64,000 bases of DNA, taken from an uncultured Actinomycetes bacterium. GTDB lineage: Bacteria; Actinomycetota; Thermoleophilia; Solirubrobacterales; Solirubrobacteraceae. Shown here one piece after another: positions 7,727-16,298 of this stretch. Made by a program: the position numbers and the translations under genes. Location: positions 21,744 to 85,743 of the forward strand of contig CALAQT010000036.1 of assembly GCA_937888775.1 (NCBI GenBank). The letters run 5' to 3'. Numbering within the stretch: position 1 is the stretch's first letter; every line of letters starts with the position of its first letter. The notes under the pieces were generated by a model that was not told the origin of the DNA, did no database searches, and saw nothing but the letters and a program-made list of their open reading frames with translations.

Positions 7727-9907
7727 ATGGCTTACGCATTAGTCGCAGCGGGGGCTGCCTCACAGGGTGGAAGTGGTGTGGCCATCACTCCAGCCTTTGG
7801 AGCTACGACTGGAGCGGGTCACCTACTGGTACTGGTGCTAATGGGAGGTAGTGCTAGCACCCTCATACCCCACCCAAGTGGCGTAACTGGGTGGACTCAA
7901 TTAGCGGCAGTAGGGGGTTCGCAGAATTGGGTGCAAATATATGTCAAGTTAGCAGCTGGGGGTGATCTTCCACCCACGATAGCTGGGCTAACGTCCCAAT
8001 ACCTCACAGGCAAGCTATACGAGTTCTCTGGTAATCCCAGCAGTCTTACAGGAATACTCGACAATTCATTCGACACGGGTACGTGGACTGTCAGTCCACA
8101 CACTGGGGGTGCGGGTAGCAAGGATGTTGCAGTTGGAGAACTCACCATATATGGTGTGTCGACTGCAAATGCGTCATCGGTGAATAGGATTGTTACGAGT
8201 ACGTTGGCCAATGCCTCTGCTGTTGAGGTAAGTGGACCTGGGACCGCTATCGCTCACTACGATATCGGCTATGGCATAGCCACCAGTAATACATCGGGCG
8301 AGTCACTTACGACTACCCTCACCAATACTGTGGTTGAGGCAGCATCGGCTGCTGTCACCTTGCATCTGCCGACCGTCGCGCTCAGCAGGACCGCCGCTGA
8401 CTCGGTCTCGGTCACCGATGCCGCTAGCGCCAACGTCGGGCTTCATCCAACCGCGGCAGACTCGGTCAGCGTCAGCGACGCCGCTAGCGCCAACATCGGG
8501 CGCCATCCCACAGTAGCCGACAGCGTGTCGGTTTCTGACAGCGCGAAGGCCAACATCGGGCGCCATCCAACCGCGGCAGACTCGGTCAGCGTCAGTGACG
8601 CCGTCAGCGGCAACGTCGCACGCCATCCAACCGCGGCAGACAGCGTGTCGGTCTCTGACGCCACTGCCGCTGGAAGTGGCGTGCGTCCTCGCACGGCAGT
8701 CGACAGCGTGTCGGTTTCTGACGCCGTCAGCGGCAACATCGCGCGGCCGGTGACCGCCCTAGACAGCGTGTCGGTCGCTGACGCCGCTGTCTCTGGAAGT
8801 GGCGTGCGCCCTCGCACGGCAGTCGACAGCATCAGCGTCAGCGACGCCGTTAGCGGTAATGTCGCGCGGCCCGTGACAGCGGCCGACAGCGCGTCGGTCT
8901 CGGACAGTGCGCAGGCCAACGTCGCGCGTCCGGTGACCGCAGACGACAGTCTCTCGGTCACCGATGGGGCTGCGGAATATGGAACGGGTCCGAGGACCGC
9001 TATAGACAGCGTGTCGGTCGGTGACGCCGCTAGCGGTAACGTCGTGCGCCCGGTAACTGCCGCCGACAACCTATCGGTATCTGACACCGCCGCAGAACAC
9101 GAGACAGGGTCTCGAACCGCAGTCGACAACATCAACGTTAGCGACGCCACGAGCGCCAACGTCGCGCGGCTGGTGATCGCGGTCGACAGTCTGTCCGTCA
9201 GCGACTCAACCGCTGACCACGGCGCCTACTCACGGACGGCGCCTGACGTTGTCTCTATCGGGGATAGCGTCTCGACTCGAACCTCCGCATCAGGCAACGC
9301 GGTCGACGTGGTGCTGGTCAGTGATACGACTGGAGCGAGGGTAACCCTCCGGTCGCAGGCCTCCGACTCATGCTCGATCGCGGACTCGGCAACCTCCATC
9401 ACCCCGCATGGACGTGGAGCGAGCGACACCGTGTCCGTAACAGACTCGGCAACGCGCAACGCCCAGTCCTTCATACGCAGCTCTGGAGACGGCTTCTCGA
9501 TTCTGGACTTCGCGGGCTCGGTTGCGCTTACCTCGGTGAGCGCGAATGATTCGATCTCGGTCTCTGATGCCGTGGCCGCCAGAGCGACCTACTCCAGGGG
9601 CGCCTCGGATGGCTGGAGCGTCTCCGACTACGTCAGCAGCGTGGCGAACACCCACACGGCGGCCGACACGGTGGTTGTGTTCTCATCTGCGTCGACCCTC
9701 ACGCAGCTCAATGTCACGGCCTTTGACTTCGTCGTCATCGCGGACTGGACGAGCGGGATCGCCGCCCAGCATCCCGGCGTTCTGGTCGGCCAGGTCAAGG
9801 GCACTCGCTCGACCGCTACCGTGGGCGGCGCGCGCTTGACGACGACGACCTCGCCCGCAGGTAGTCTGCGGAGCATCACAACGCAGGAGGGAGAGCTAGT
9901 CCCATGA
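7727..9907 (+). CDS. Large Ser/Asp-repeat fibre or adhesin-like protein
   Basis: A 726-residue protein. The first 205 residues form a Gly/Ser/Thr-rich beta domain whose DNA is visibly AT-richer and uses other codons than its neighbours. From about residue 215 to 675 it is built of imperfect 18-22-residue repeats with the core TAADSVSVSDA plus a variable linker such as SANIGRHP or VSGNVARP. No signal peptide. Repeats of this type usually make extended surface stalks. Its place in the head cassette suggests a head-attached fibre rather than a tail fibre (inference). Stop and next start overlap (ATGA). Confidence 0.6.
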   Translation: MAYALVAAGAASQGGSGVAITPAFGATTGAGHLLVLVLMGGSASTLIPHPSGVTGWTQLAAVGGSQNWVQIYVKLAAGGDLPPTIAGLTSQYLTGKLYEFSGNPSSLTGILDNSFDTGTWTVSPHTGGAGSKDVAVGELTIYGVSTANASSVNRIVTSTLANASAVEVSGPGTAIAHYDIGYGIATSNTSGESLTTTLTNTVVEAASAAVTLHLPTVALSRTAADSVSVTDAASANVGLHPTAADSVSVSDAASANIGRHPTVADSVSVSDSAKANIGRHPTAADSVSVSDAVSGNVARHPTAADSVSVSDATAAGSGVRPRTAVDSVSVSDAVSGNIARPVTALDSVSVADAAVSGSGVRPRTAVDSISVSDAVSGNVARPVTAADSASVSDSAQANVARPVTADDSLSVTDGAAEYGTGPRTAIDSVSVGDAASGNVVRPVTAADNLSVSDTAAEHETGSRTAVDNINVSDATSANVARLVIAVDSLSVSDSTADHGAYSRTAPDVVSIGDSVSTRTSASGNAVDVVLVSDTTGARVTLRSQASDSCSIADSATSITPHGRGASDTVSVTDSATRNAQSFIRSSGDGFSILDFAGSVALTSVSANDSISVSDAVAARATYSRGASDGWSVSDYVSSVANTHTAADTVVVFSSASTLTQLNVTAFDFVVIADWTSGIAAQHPGVLVGQVKGTRSTATVGGARLTTTTSPAGSLRSITTQEGELVP
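8375..9750 (+). repeat. Tandem array coding for DSVSVSDA repeats
   Basis: About twenty imperfect copies of a roughly 60-bp unit. Recurrent DNA cores are GACAGCGTGTCGGT and GACGCCGCTAGCG. Copies in the middle are close to identical and those at the end have diverged, as expected from expansion by unequal exchange. Confidence 0.85.
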
Positions 9908-10791
9908 GTTTGATCCTCGGAGAGATCGCCACCGTCAACGCCCAGGTCAAGGACGCCAACAAGAACTTGGTCGATCCCACGACGATCTCGTTCTCGATCA
10001 CTGACCCCACCGGCGCCGAGGCCACGCCGACTCCCGCCCACGACGGGCTCGGGCACTACCACGTGAATGTCATGATGAGCGCCACCGGCACGTGGCGCTA
10101 CCGCTGGATCACGACCGGCATCGTCGCCCCCTTCGAGGGCACGCTTGAGGTCGAGTCCATCTACGAGGGCGCCGTCACCGATCTGCGCGACCTGCGCGTC
10201 CTGGTACCCGCTTGTCGTCGAGCGATCGATGGGCCGATGGCGACCTCGCCGGACGCTCCGAGCACCACCCTGGACGACCGCGCCGTACTCGCGCTGCTGG
10301 CCGACTCGACCGCGTCGATGATCCTCAACTCGGTGGGCAACGCCGCCTTCGGCTATCAGCTCTTGCCGACAGCGCGCGATCCGTTCTACAAGGCGCCGGT
10401 GGCCTGGGCGACCGACACAGAGCGCAGCCCCGCCGCGGACGCAGCCATCCTCTCCCAAGCCGCCCTTGACCACTACTTCTGGCTCATCAGGATCCTCAAG
10501 GTCAGTGAGACGATGAAGAACGAGGCGCAGGAGTGGACCTACGCGATCTCGGCCAACGTCATCAGCGCGTGGGTCAAGTACCTGATCGACAACCGCGATC
10601 GAGCGATCGCCTCGCTCCAGGTCATCAACGCGCCGCTGGATGTCTACATCTCGCTGGTGGCCGAGCGCGATCGCCTCGCGGCTTCATGGCTTGAGCCCTG
10701 GGTGGCCGAGGTCGGCGCCCCCGTGCCTTACGTCGGCGGCGGCGGCTCAGGTCCGCTCGAATACGACTACCGCTTCAACACCTGGGGCTAA
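9904..10791 (+). CDS. Head-tail connector candidate with N-terminal Ig-like domain
   Basis: A 295-residue protein. Residues 1-90 resemble an Ig-like or BppU-N-like beta sandwich (ITDPTG, GHYHVNV, GTWRYRW). The rest is mainly helical and matches the look of a neck adaptor. Position before the head-completion genes supports that role, but I see no diagnostic motif. Confidence 0.45.
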   Translation: MSLILGEIATVNAQVKDANKNLVDPTTISFSITDPTGAEATPTPAHDGLGHYHVNVMMSATGTWRYRWITTGIVAPFEGTLEVESIYEGAVTDLRDLRVLVPACRRAIDGPMATSPDAPSTTLDDRAVLALLADSTASMILNSVGNAAFGYQLLPTARDPFYKAPVAWATDTERSPAADAAILSQAALDHYFWLIRILKVSETMKNEAQEWTYAISANVISAWVKYLIDNRDRAIASLQVINAPLDVYISLVAERDRLAASWLEPWVAEVGAPVPYVGGGGSGPLEYDYRFNTWG

Positions 10792-10804
10792 GGAGGAGAT
10801 CAAG

Positions 10805-11011
10805 ATGACCGAGTTTCCATACGGGCGCCTGGCAGCCATCGAGAATGCACTAGGTGGTCGTGCGGCTGTTGCGGCAGCCTTCCTGGCGCACGAGACCCTC
10901 GTGGGTAGTCGTGGACCTGCTGGTGCTCGTGGACCTGCTGGTGCTGATGGAGCTGCGGGCGTTTGGGCTGGATCCAGCATTGCCAGACGGTTCAGGCGTT
11001 ATGTATCCTGA
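10805..11011 (+). CDS. Collagen-like protein, probably truncated by frame change
   Basis: A 68-residue reading frame with an excellent ribosome site (AAGGAGGAG). A helical N-terminus is followed by a short Gly-x-y run (GPAGARGPAGADGAAG). After that the frame gives a poor Arg-rich tail and stops. The adjacent +1 frame continues with a plausible folded domain (next entry). The two probably were, or are by frameshifting, one protein with a collagen stalk and a C-terminal head. Confidence 0.5.
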   Translation: MTEFPYGRLAAIENALGGRAAVAAAFLAHETLVGSRGPAGARGPAGADGAAGVWAGSSIARRFRRYVS

Positions 11012-11333
11012 TGTTTGGATCCAGGCACCGGACCCGACCAAGGCATACCTCTTGCATGTCTTCATCATCGTGAAGGCGAACGCTAGTACAGGGTTCTCTG
11101 CACAGTTTGCGCTCAACATGAGTCTGCTCGCTGAGCACTCTGACGCTGACAACATACTCCTCAACCCCAAGTGGCTTGCCAATGCTGATTCTGGACAAGC
11201 AGACGACGCAACTGGGACAGAGTTCGACACTACTCGGACGGTCCTGGTTCCAGTGGGGGGCTACGTGCAGCCGAACCTCTACCTGACGAATGCCACTTGC
11301 CAACTAACGCGGCGCTGGCAGGCGCTTAGCTAG
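11001..11333 (+). CDS. Beta-rich domain protein in the +1 frame after the collagen stalk
   Basis: From ATG 11001 it is 110 residues; the frame is open back to 10854, with another ATG at 10947. The content (PDVWIQAPD, AYLLHVFIIVKAN, PKWLANADSG) looks like a folded beta domain. No good ribosome site precedes any start, which favours expression by fusion to the collagen-like frame. Codon use is AT-richer than in neighbours. Confidence 0.45.
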   Translation: MYPDVWIQAPDPTKAYLLHVFIIVKANASTGFSAQFALNMSLLAEHSDADNILLNPKWLANADSGQADDATGTEFDTTRTVLVPVGGYVQPNLYLTNATCQLTRRWQALS

Positions 11334-11338
11334 GGTAG

Positions 11339-12055
11339 GTGTTGGAAATGATGCTTGGAATTAGCAAGAGGCGTCGAGGGGATCACAAACCCGATCCGAC
11401 CGAGAACGTCCTCGGTTACGTTGACGCAGCGGTCCAGCGCCAGGATGACCTGCGGATGCAGCAAAGTAGGCATATCCGGCAGTTGATGAAGATGCGATCC
11501 AAGCACGCTGATGGGATGCGCGTAGCGGAGGCGGCTCGCATCAACGCGATCCGCTCCGTGGACGTGACTGCCGTCCAGCAGGCCGCTTCCGTTGCTGACA
11601 TGCGGGCTAACACGTTGGCGGCACAGGTGGGCACGTCGGCCGAGGCCCTGCGTACACAGGTGCAGGATGCCGCCACCGCCGCGGCCATCGCACTCACTGC
11701 CGCCCTGTCACCGATCCAGACCGACGTGGCAGACTTGCGCAAGACACAGTACGAGCAGCAGGGCAGCAAGGCGCATAGCGTGGAGGAGCGTGAGGTTCTC
11801 GGCGGTCAGGCGCCCTGGATCATGCTTGGTGTGGCTATAGCCGGTGTTGTCGGCGCCGTCATAGTCAGTCAGATCGGACAGCTTCGTCGTTCTGCGGCCA
11901 TAGCCGTAGGTCAGCGAGAGCGTGTAGTCGAGACTCGTGCCGTCAGTAACTCCCGGTCTGGATGGGCGATCGTCGCTGTCGCCATCGCCGCGATGTTCGC
12001 CTCGGTGGTCCTCGGTATCGCCGCCCTCGGTGTCACGTTGATCCTTCATGGATGA
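11339..12055 (+). CDS. Coiled-coil protein with two C-terminal membrane helices
   Basis: A 238-residue protein. Residues 15-150 form a long Ala/Gln/Arg-rich helix with the run DLRKTQYEQQG, then a membrane helix at about 157-176, a basic loop, and a second helix at about 210-235. GTG at 11339 is the longest start; ATG at 11348 or 11351 is also possible. It could be a holin-type or membrane-anchored protein. Lysis role not shown. Confidence 0.55.
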   Translation: MLEMMLGISKRRRGDHKPDPTENVLGYVDAAVQRQDDLRMQQSRHIRQLMKMRSKHADGMRVAEAARINAIRSVDVTAVQQAASVADMRANTLAAQVGTSAEALRTQVQDAATAAAIALTAALSPIQTDVADLRKTQYEQQGSKAHSVEEREVLGGQAPWIMLGVAIAGVVGAVIVSQIGQLRRSAAIAVGQRERVVETRAVSNSRSGWAIVAVAIAAMFASVVLGIAALGVTLILHG

Positions 12056-12058
12056 GAG

Positions 12059-12643
12059 ATGACCACCTTCCGCTGCTTCTGGCTGGAGCCCACCGGCCGC
12101 GCCGCTCAGTCGGTCCTGGTCGACTGCTCGGCCTGTAATCACTACACCCGGCGCGACCTGGGTGAGGTCCCCTTCTCCGAGGGCGAACCACGGACATCCT
12201 GGAGCGAGTTCGACTGGCCCACGGCTTGTGAGAAGTGCGGCCACGTCTTTGAGTTCGACAACGAGGACTGGCGCTCCAGCAAGCGCGAAGCGATCCTTCG
12301 CCGCGTCGACACCGGCGAGGTCGGAACGGTCGACAGCTTCGGTCCCGGCGCGATGTGGGACGCCACGTGGATGGGCCGCAAGGGGCCTGACGGCCGCTCA
12401 CTCGTCGTGCGTCTCCCTGGTGACCACGATTGGCACGTCGACTCGATCTGCGCCAACTGCAACATGCGCGAGGTCGAGCACCAATGCTGGCAGCGTGAAG
12501 GCGAGGTCCCCAACGTCACGATCGTGGGCGGTCCTCCAGGTCACGCTGGCGGTGGGTCGGTGTGGGCCGACTCGCCAGACGGCTGGCACGGCTTCCTCAA
12601 GCGTGGCTATCTGCAAGAGGCCACCGATCCGGAGCCACCATGA
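12059..12643 (+). CDS. Conserved phage protein with CxxC pairs
   Basis: A 194-residue protein starting FRCFWLEPT, a start I associate with a widespread family of phage hypothetical proteins. CxxC pairs occur at about C23/C26, C57/C60 and C131/C134, and the run DWHVDS...NC is typical of the family. C-terminal GFLKRGYL fits too. Zinc binding is likely and function unknown. The stop overlaps the next ATG. Confidence 0.55.
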   Translation: MTTFRCFWLEPTGRAAQSVLVDCSACNHYTRRDLGEVPFSEGEPRTSWSEFDWPTACEKCGHVFEFDNEDWRSSKREAILRRVDTGEVGTVDSFGPGAMWDATWMGRKGPDGRSLVVRLPGDHDWHVDSICANCNMREVEHQCWQREGEVPNVTIVGGPPGHAGGGSVWADSPDGWHGFLKRGYLQEATDPEPP

Positions 12644-13173
12644 GCGTCACTCCAGACTTCGCAGGGTTCGAGGAAGGTCAGCGGCGCCTGCTCAAGACCT
12701 TCGGGCGCGACGTGCGCTTCTATGGCCCCGCAGCGGTCATCTATGACTCGGGGATACCGAGCAGTGCGTTCGACGACGAGGGGATCCCGCTCGACCCGCT
12801 CGCCAGCGGCGCCGTGCAGAACGAGGCCAACGTGGAGCTGGCGGGCCTCACGGTCGTCGCCAGCGCCCACTGCAACGTCGTCTTCAAGCCGCTCCAAACC
12901 TCGATCCTGCGTCGCGACCAGTCCGTCGAGCAGGAGATCGGTCTGCGCAGTGGGCTCAACCGGGACCTCATCCTGAACCCCGAGGACGCCGTGTTGGCCA
13001 GTGGGGCGACGCACTTCCAGATCGGCACCTTCGCTCGTGACGACGATGGGGACGTGATCGAGCCCGAGCAGTGGACGCCCGATACGACCAGGATGTTCAG
13101 GATCAGCGAGACCGCCCCCGACACCTTCGGTCCCGTGCAGCGGTTCATCGTCTACGGACAGGTTGTGGAATGA
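12640..13173 (+). CDS. Head closure / neck protein candidate
   Basis: A 177-residue beta-rich protein beginning at the ATG that overlaps the preceding stop. Order in the cassette (connector, head closure, tail terminator, minor protein, major tail protein) suggests a neck subunit. No diagnostic motif seen. Confidence 0.5.
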   Translation: MSVTPDFAGFEEGQRRLLKTFGRDVRFYGPAAVIYDSGIPSSAFDDEGIPLDPLASGAVQNEANVELAGLTVVASAHCNVVFKPLQTSILRRDQSVEQEIGLRSGLNRDLILNPEDAVLASGATHFQIGTFARDDDGDVIEPEQWTPDTTRMFRISETAPDTFGPVQRFIVYGQVVE

Positions 13174-13240
13174 GCGACAGGTCCACAGATAACGGTGAAC
13201 TAAACGGCGAGCGATCGCTGTCACTTCAAGGAGGTCCGCG

Positions 13241-13735
13241 ATGATCGATCGTGAGACGGTGATCGAGAGATCAACCGAGCTGTTCATCCGCAACCAGCTC
13301 TTCAACGTCCGTGGCTATCCACAGGGCGGTCGCCGCGGCATCACCTTCCTCGATACCTACCCCGATAACAAGCGCATGGAGCGCGCGCTGGACTCCAACT
13401 ACGTGGCGATCGGGTGGTCGACCGACGACGGCGGCAAGCAGGCCGAGCTGGGCTCATCGCTCAAGCGACGGCTCTACACCTTCGACTTCTACGTGTTCGG
13501 GATCTCTCGGGTCTGGGGAAAGAACCTGGCCAGCGTGATCCGGTTCTCGGCCGAGAGCGACCAGGTGATCCCACTCGTCGATCCGGCCGACCCCACGAAG
13601 GTGATCGGACACGTCGATGTCGACTACTGCTCTGCCCAGCAGCGCGTGAGCGCCACGCCGCGGCCGTGGGAGGAGAACGTCTGGATCGTGCGCCTGCGTC
13701 TGGAGGACTTCTACAGCTCGGCGCTCGGTGGCTGA
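13241..13735 (+). CDS. Tail terminator candidate
   Basis: A 164-residue protein with a mixed alpha/beta pattern (helical first 22 residues, then YTFDFYVFGISR and NVWIVRLRLEDFY strands). Its size and its place shortly before the major tail protein match tail terminators, which cap the tail tube at the neck. Good GGAGG site. The upstream gap carries GAGCGATCG (13209). Confidence 0.5.
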   Translation: MIDRETVIERSTELFIRNQLFNVRGYPQGGRRGITFLDTYPDNKRMERALDSNYVAIGWSTDDGGKQAELGSSLKRRLYTFDFYVFGISRVWGKNLASVIRFSAESDQVIPLVDPADPTKVIGHVDVDYCSAQQRVSATPRPWEENVWIVRLRLEDFYSSALGG

Positions 13736-14463
13736 TGTCGATTGGAGCGCCAGGTGCCACGGATATAGCGTTCGCCTATCTGGTCACCCCGGACATCCCT
13801 GAGATCGTCACGGGGCTCGCGCGGATTCAGACGCTCGCACTAGAGGTCGGCTTCCCCGCGGTGCGCGAGAAGGCCACGGTCATCCTCACCGACATGCTGA
13901 ACGCGATCAACGGCGTCGCCACCCGGTTCACCGCTATCTCCGAGGAAGAGATCGTCAAGGTGCTGCACGCCACCCACACCGCCAGCCGTCCGACGCGCGG
14001 CGATCTGGAGACGCACATCATCTCGGCGCCGGGGCCGTTCGGTAGCGTCAAGATCGCGCTGATCTCCGAGCTGGACAAGATCATCAACCCCGAGGGGTAC
14101 GGCACCTTCTGGCGCGCACAGGAGTACGGCACCGGCAAGGAGGGCGTGCCCCAGCAGTCTGGCCGCTTCCTCTATGGAGTCTTTGACCCGAGCGGTACTC
14201 GACCCGACTCCAGCCAGCGCGGACTCAACGTGGGCCGCGACCAGGCCTTCTTTCCCGGGCCGGGTGGTGGACCGGGAGAGATCAACGTCGAGCTACCGGG
14301 CCGCCACTTCCTACGCGACGGGTCGCTAGCCGCGGGCGAGCGCTACAAGATCGCGATGGGAGAGATCAGCAAGACGACCGGCGACGCGCTGAGCAAGCTC
14401 GCCGCCGAGGTTCGTGCCGAAGCCCAGCGGGTCATCCTCGTGCGCGGGATCATCTCAGCCTAG
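13735..14463 (+). CDS. Minor neck/tail protein
   Basis: A 242-residue protein starting at the ATG that overlaps the previous stop (TGATG). The first 80 residues are helical (REKATVILTDMLNAING) and resemble the start of HK97 gp10-like proteins, and the C-terminus is again helical. Probably takes part in head-tail joining. Assignment is positional. Confidence 0.45.
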   Translation: MSIGAPGATDIAFAYLVTPDIPEIVTGLARIQTLALEVGFPAVREKATVILTDMLNAINGVATRFTAISEEEIVKVLHATHTASRPTRGDLETHIISAPGPFGSVKIALISELDKIINPEGYGTFWRAQEYGTGKEGVPQQSGRFLYGVFDPSGTRPDSSQRGLNVGRDQAFFPGPGGGPGEINVELPGRHFLRDGSLAAGERYKIAMGEISKTTGDALSKLAAEVRAEAQRVILVRGIISA

Positions 14464-14674
14464 CCTCCATGTGGGCGTCGTTGACGCAGGCGCGCTGGCC
14501 GCACTGCATCTTGACGATCTCGCCGGGTTGTAACGGACGGCGCCTCTGCTCATAGATCACGCGCCGCGCGAGCTTGACCTTGCCCTCGAACTTCATCACG
14601 GGGTAGCCGCGTGGCGTGGTGGCGCCCCGCCAGATATGACATCCCAGCGGGCCAGTGATCTCGATCGGGCTCAC
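14450..14674 (-). CDS. Degenerate HNH endonuclease-like gene on the opposite strand
   Basis: A 74-residue frame on the minus strand inside a plus-strand operon. GCHIWRG near the start and CGQRACVNDAHME near the end match the first and last conserved parts of small HNH homing endonucleases. Where the family has a His (usually VDHxC) this one reads VKMQC, so the catalytic His is missing. GTG start, no ribosome site. Probably a dead or reduced mobile gene. Its 3' end overlaps the neighbouring plus-strand gene. Confidence 0.5.
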   Translation of the reverse strand: MSPIEITGPLGCHIWRGATTPRGYPVMKFEGKVKLARRVIYEQRRRPLQPGEIVKMQCGQRACVNDAHMEARLR

Positions 14675-14696
14675 GGTTGTAACACTTTACCGTGAG
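14670..14696. promoter_or_regulatory. Operator-like inverted repeat
   Basis: Perfect 8-bp arms CTCACGGT (14670-14677) and ACCGTGAG (14689-14696) around an 11-nt AT-rich centre. It lies between divergent genes, over the start of the HNH remnant and directly against the plus-strand promoter candidate, so a protein bound here could control both. Confidence 0.5.
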
Positions 14697-14719
14697 CGAT
14701 CGGCGGCTCGTAGATTACG
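14696..14719 (+). promoter_or_regulatory. Candidate phage promoter, GCGATCG-N8-TAGATT
   Basis: GCGATCG (14696-14702), 8-base spacer GCGGCTCG, TAGATT (14711-14716), ACG. Nearly identical to 3703-3726. It lies in a true intergenic region upstream of the major tail protein operon, which makes it the best example of the class. Confidence 0.55.
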
Positions 14720-14752
14720 TAGTGGCACGGCTCGTCAAGCGCGAGAACAGGC

Positions 14753-15016
14753 ATGGATCCCTCAGAGTTCGTCGACATAAGGACTAGGCGCTACATGGCG
14801 CAGGCGTTGGAGGAGTTCGAGCGAGACATTGAACGGCCGCTACGCGCGGCCGTATCACGTGAGCCCGGACGCCCCGACATCGCCGCGATCCTCAGCAGCG
14901 TCGAAGGCGTCAAGCGGACATTCCGCAAGAAGCTCCAGGCGCTCGGGTCGGACTGCAAAGACCTGATGGATGAGGGGATTCAGATCAATGGCTTCGAGCC
15001 CGTCATCAGGAGGTAG
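14753..15016 (+). CDS. Small helical protein before the major tail gene
   Basis: An 87-residue, charged, helical protein (RRYMAQALEEFERDIERPL). First gene after the candidate promoter at 14711; only a weak ribosome site (ACAGG). A GTG at 14722, closer to the promoter, opens only a 21-codon frame. Likely a tail or neck accessory protein; family not recognised. Confidence 0.5.
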   Translation: MDPSEFVDIRTRRYMAQALEEFERDIERPLRAAVSREPGRPDIAAILSSVEGVKRTFRKKLQALGSDCKDLMDEGIQINGFEPVIRR

Positions 15017-15022
15017 ATTCAC

Positions 15023-16297
15023 ATGACCGTCAAGGCAGGTTCGATCGTCACCGTCGCAGGACACACCGTTGTCCAGCGCTTGCAGACGCAGGGGCTCACC
15101 AACGCCAAGATCCCGATCAACACGATCTACGAGATCGGCAACAACGGCGTCGTCGACAAGGTCCCGCAGGAGCCCGACTTCACCTTCACCCTGGAGTCCT
15201 TCGCGGTCGACAGCTCGATCGAGGCCATCCTCCACGGCCGCGTCTCCAGTGGCCCCCTCGCCAGCCAGGGAGCCGGTCAGGCCGATCCGGTCGGCACCGA
15301 GTACAAGTGGGCCGAGTCTCAGCAGGTCAACATCTGCTCGCCCTGGAAGGACCCGCAGTCCTTCTCCTCGGGCAACGTGGTCGCCGGTCATCTGCTGCCG
15401 GGGTACTTCCCCCAGAAGCTCAGCTACAAGTTCGGGGTCACCGAGGACTCGGCCGTCACCGCCGAGCTACGCGGCGGCACGTTCTTCTACGGCGCGTTCG
15501 CGCCGACCGAGGATGTGATCGTCGGCAGTGGCGGCACGCAGGGCTACGTCACCAGCGAGCCTGCGGTCGAGTTCCGCCGCGGCGGCGTGCTCGGAACGAC
15601 GTTCAAGAGCGCCCTCGGCGTTCTGGTCAACGGCGTCTGGAAGGTGGAGGGCGAGGACTACACCGCAACGGGTGGTGGTCCGGCTGGATCCGCGACCGCG
15701 GTCACGGTCACCTTCACCAACTACACGGTGGTCAACGGCGACCAGATCCGCATCGCCTACTACACCACCAACACCCACAGCTACCCGGACACGGTGCAGG
15801 AGTCCTCCCTGGTCCTGCCGGGTGCGGTTCGCGGGCGCAACGTCTGCCTCTCGGTTGCTTCGGGCGGCTCGGACGTGTGGCAGCGCGTCTACGGCGTACA
15901 GACGCTCACGCTCGATGCCTCGTTCAACATCACGCCCGAGCGCGAGCTGTGCAACGACGAGCTGGTCGGCTTCACGATCAACTCGACCGACTGCACCGGC
16001 GCGGTCACCCTGCACGCGAAGGACATCCAGGCGTTCTTCACGTTCCTCAAGCAGATGACCGGACTGGACACGACCCAGGAGGTCGTGGGGTGGCTGAACC
16101 TCAACCCCTTGAAGATCAAGATCGAGATTCAGGATCCTCGCAACCCCGGGTCGGTTCTCAAGACGCTCTATGTCTCGGACGCGATCTTCGACATACCGGC
16201 GACACCAGCCAAGGCCAACGCCGTGGTCGATTTCCCACTCACCTGGGAGTCACTCAACGGCACCTACAGCGCGTTCAAGGGCGCGGCGGCGATCTGA
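15023..16297 (+). CDS. Major tail (tube) protein
   Basis: A 424-residue beta-rich protein placed just before the tail-assembly chaperones and tape measure, the standard slot. The N-terminal part (TVVQRLQTQGL...PDFTFTLESFAVDSSIEAIL) fits a tail tube domain. Residues about 180-260 look like an inserted beta domain (VLVNGVWKVEGEDYTATGGG...ITYYTTN-type pattern), perhaps exposed on the tube surface. GGAGG ribosome site. Confidence 0.8.
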   Translation: MTVKAGSIVTVAGHTVVQRLQTQGLTNAKIPINTIYEIGNNGVVDKVPQEPDFTFTLESFAVDSSIEAILHGRVSSGPLASQGAGQADPVGTEYKWAESQQVNICSPWKDPQSFSSGNVVAGHLLPGYFPQKLSYKFGVTEDSAVTAELRGGTFFYGAFAPTEDVIVGSGGTQGYVTSEPAVEFRRGGVLGTTFKSALGVLVNGVWKVEGEDYTATGGGPAGSATAVTVTFTNYTVVNGDQIRIAYYTTNTHSYPDTVQESSLVLPGAVRGRNVCLSVASGGSDVWQRVYGVQTLTLDASFNITPERELCNDELVGFTINSTDCTGAVTLHAKDIQAFFTFLKQMTGLDTTQEVVGWLNLNPLKIKIEIQDPRNPGSVLKTLYVSDAIFDIPATPAKANAVVDFPLTWESLNGTYSAFKGAAAI

Positions 16298-16298
16298 G

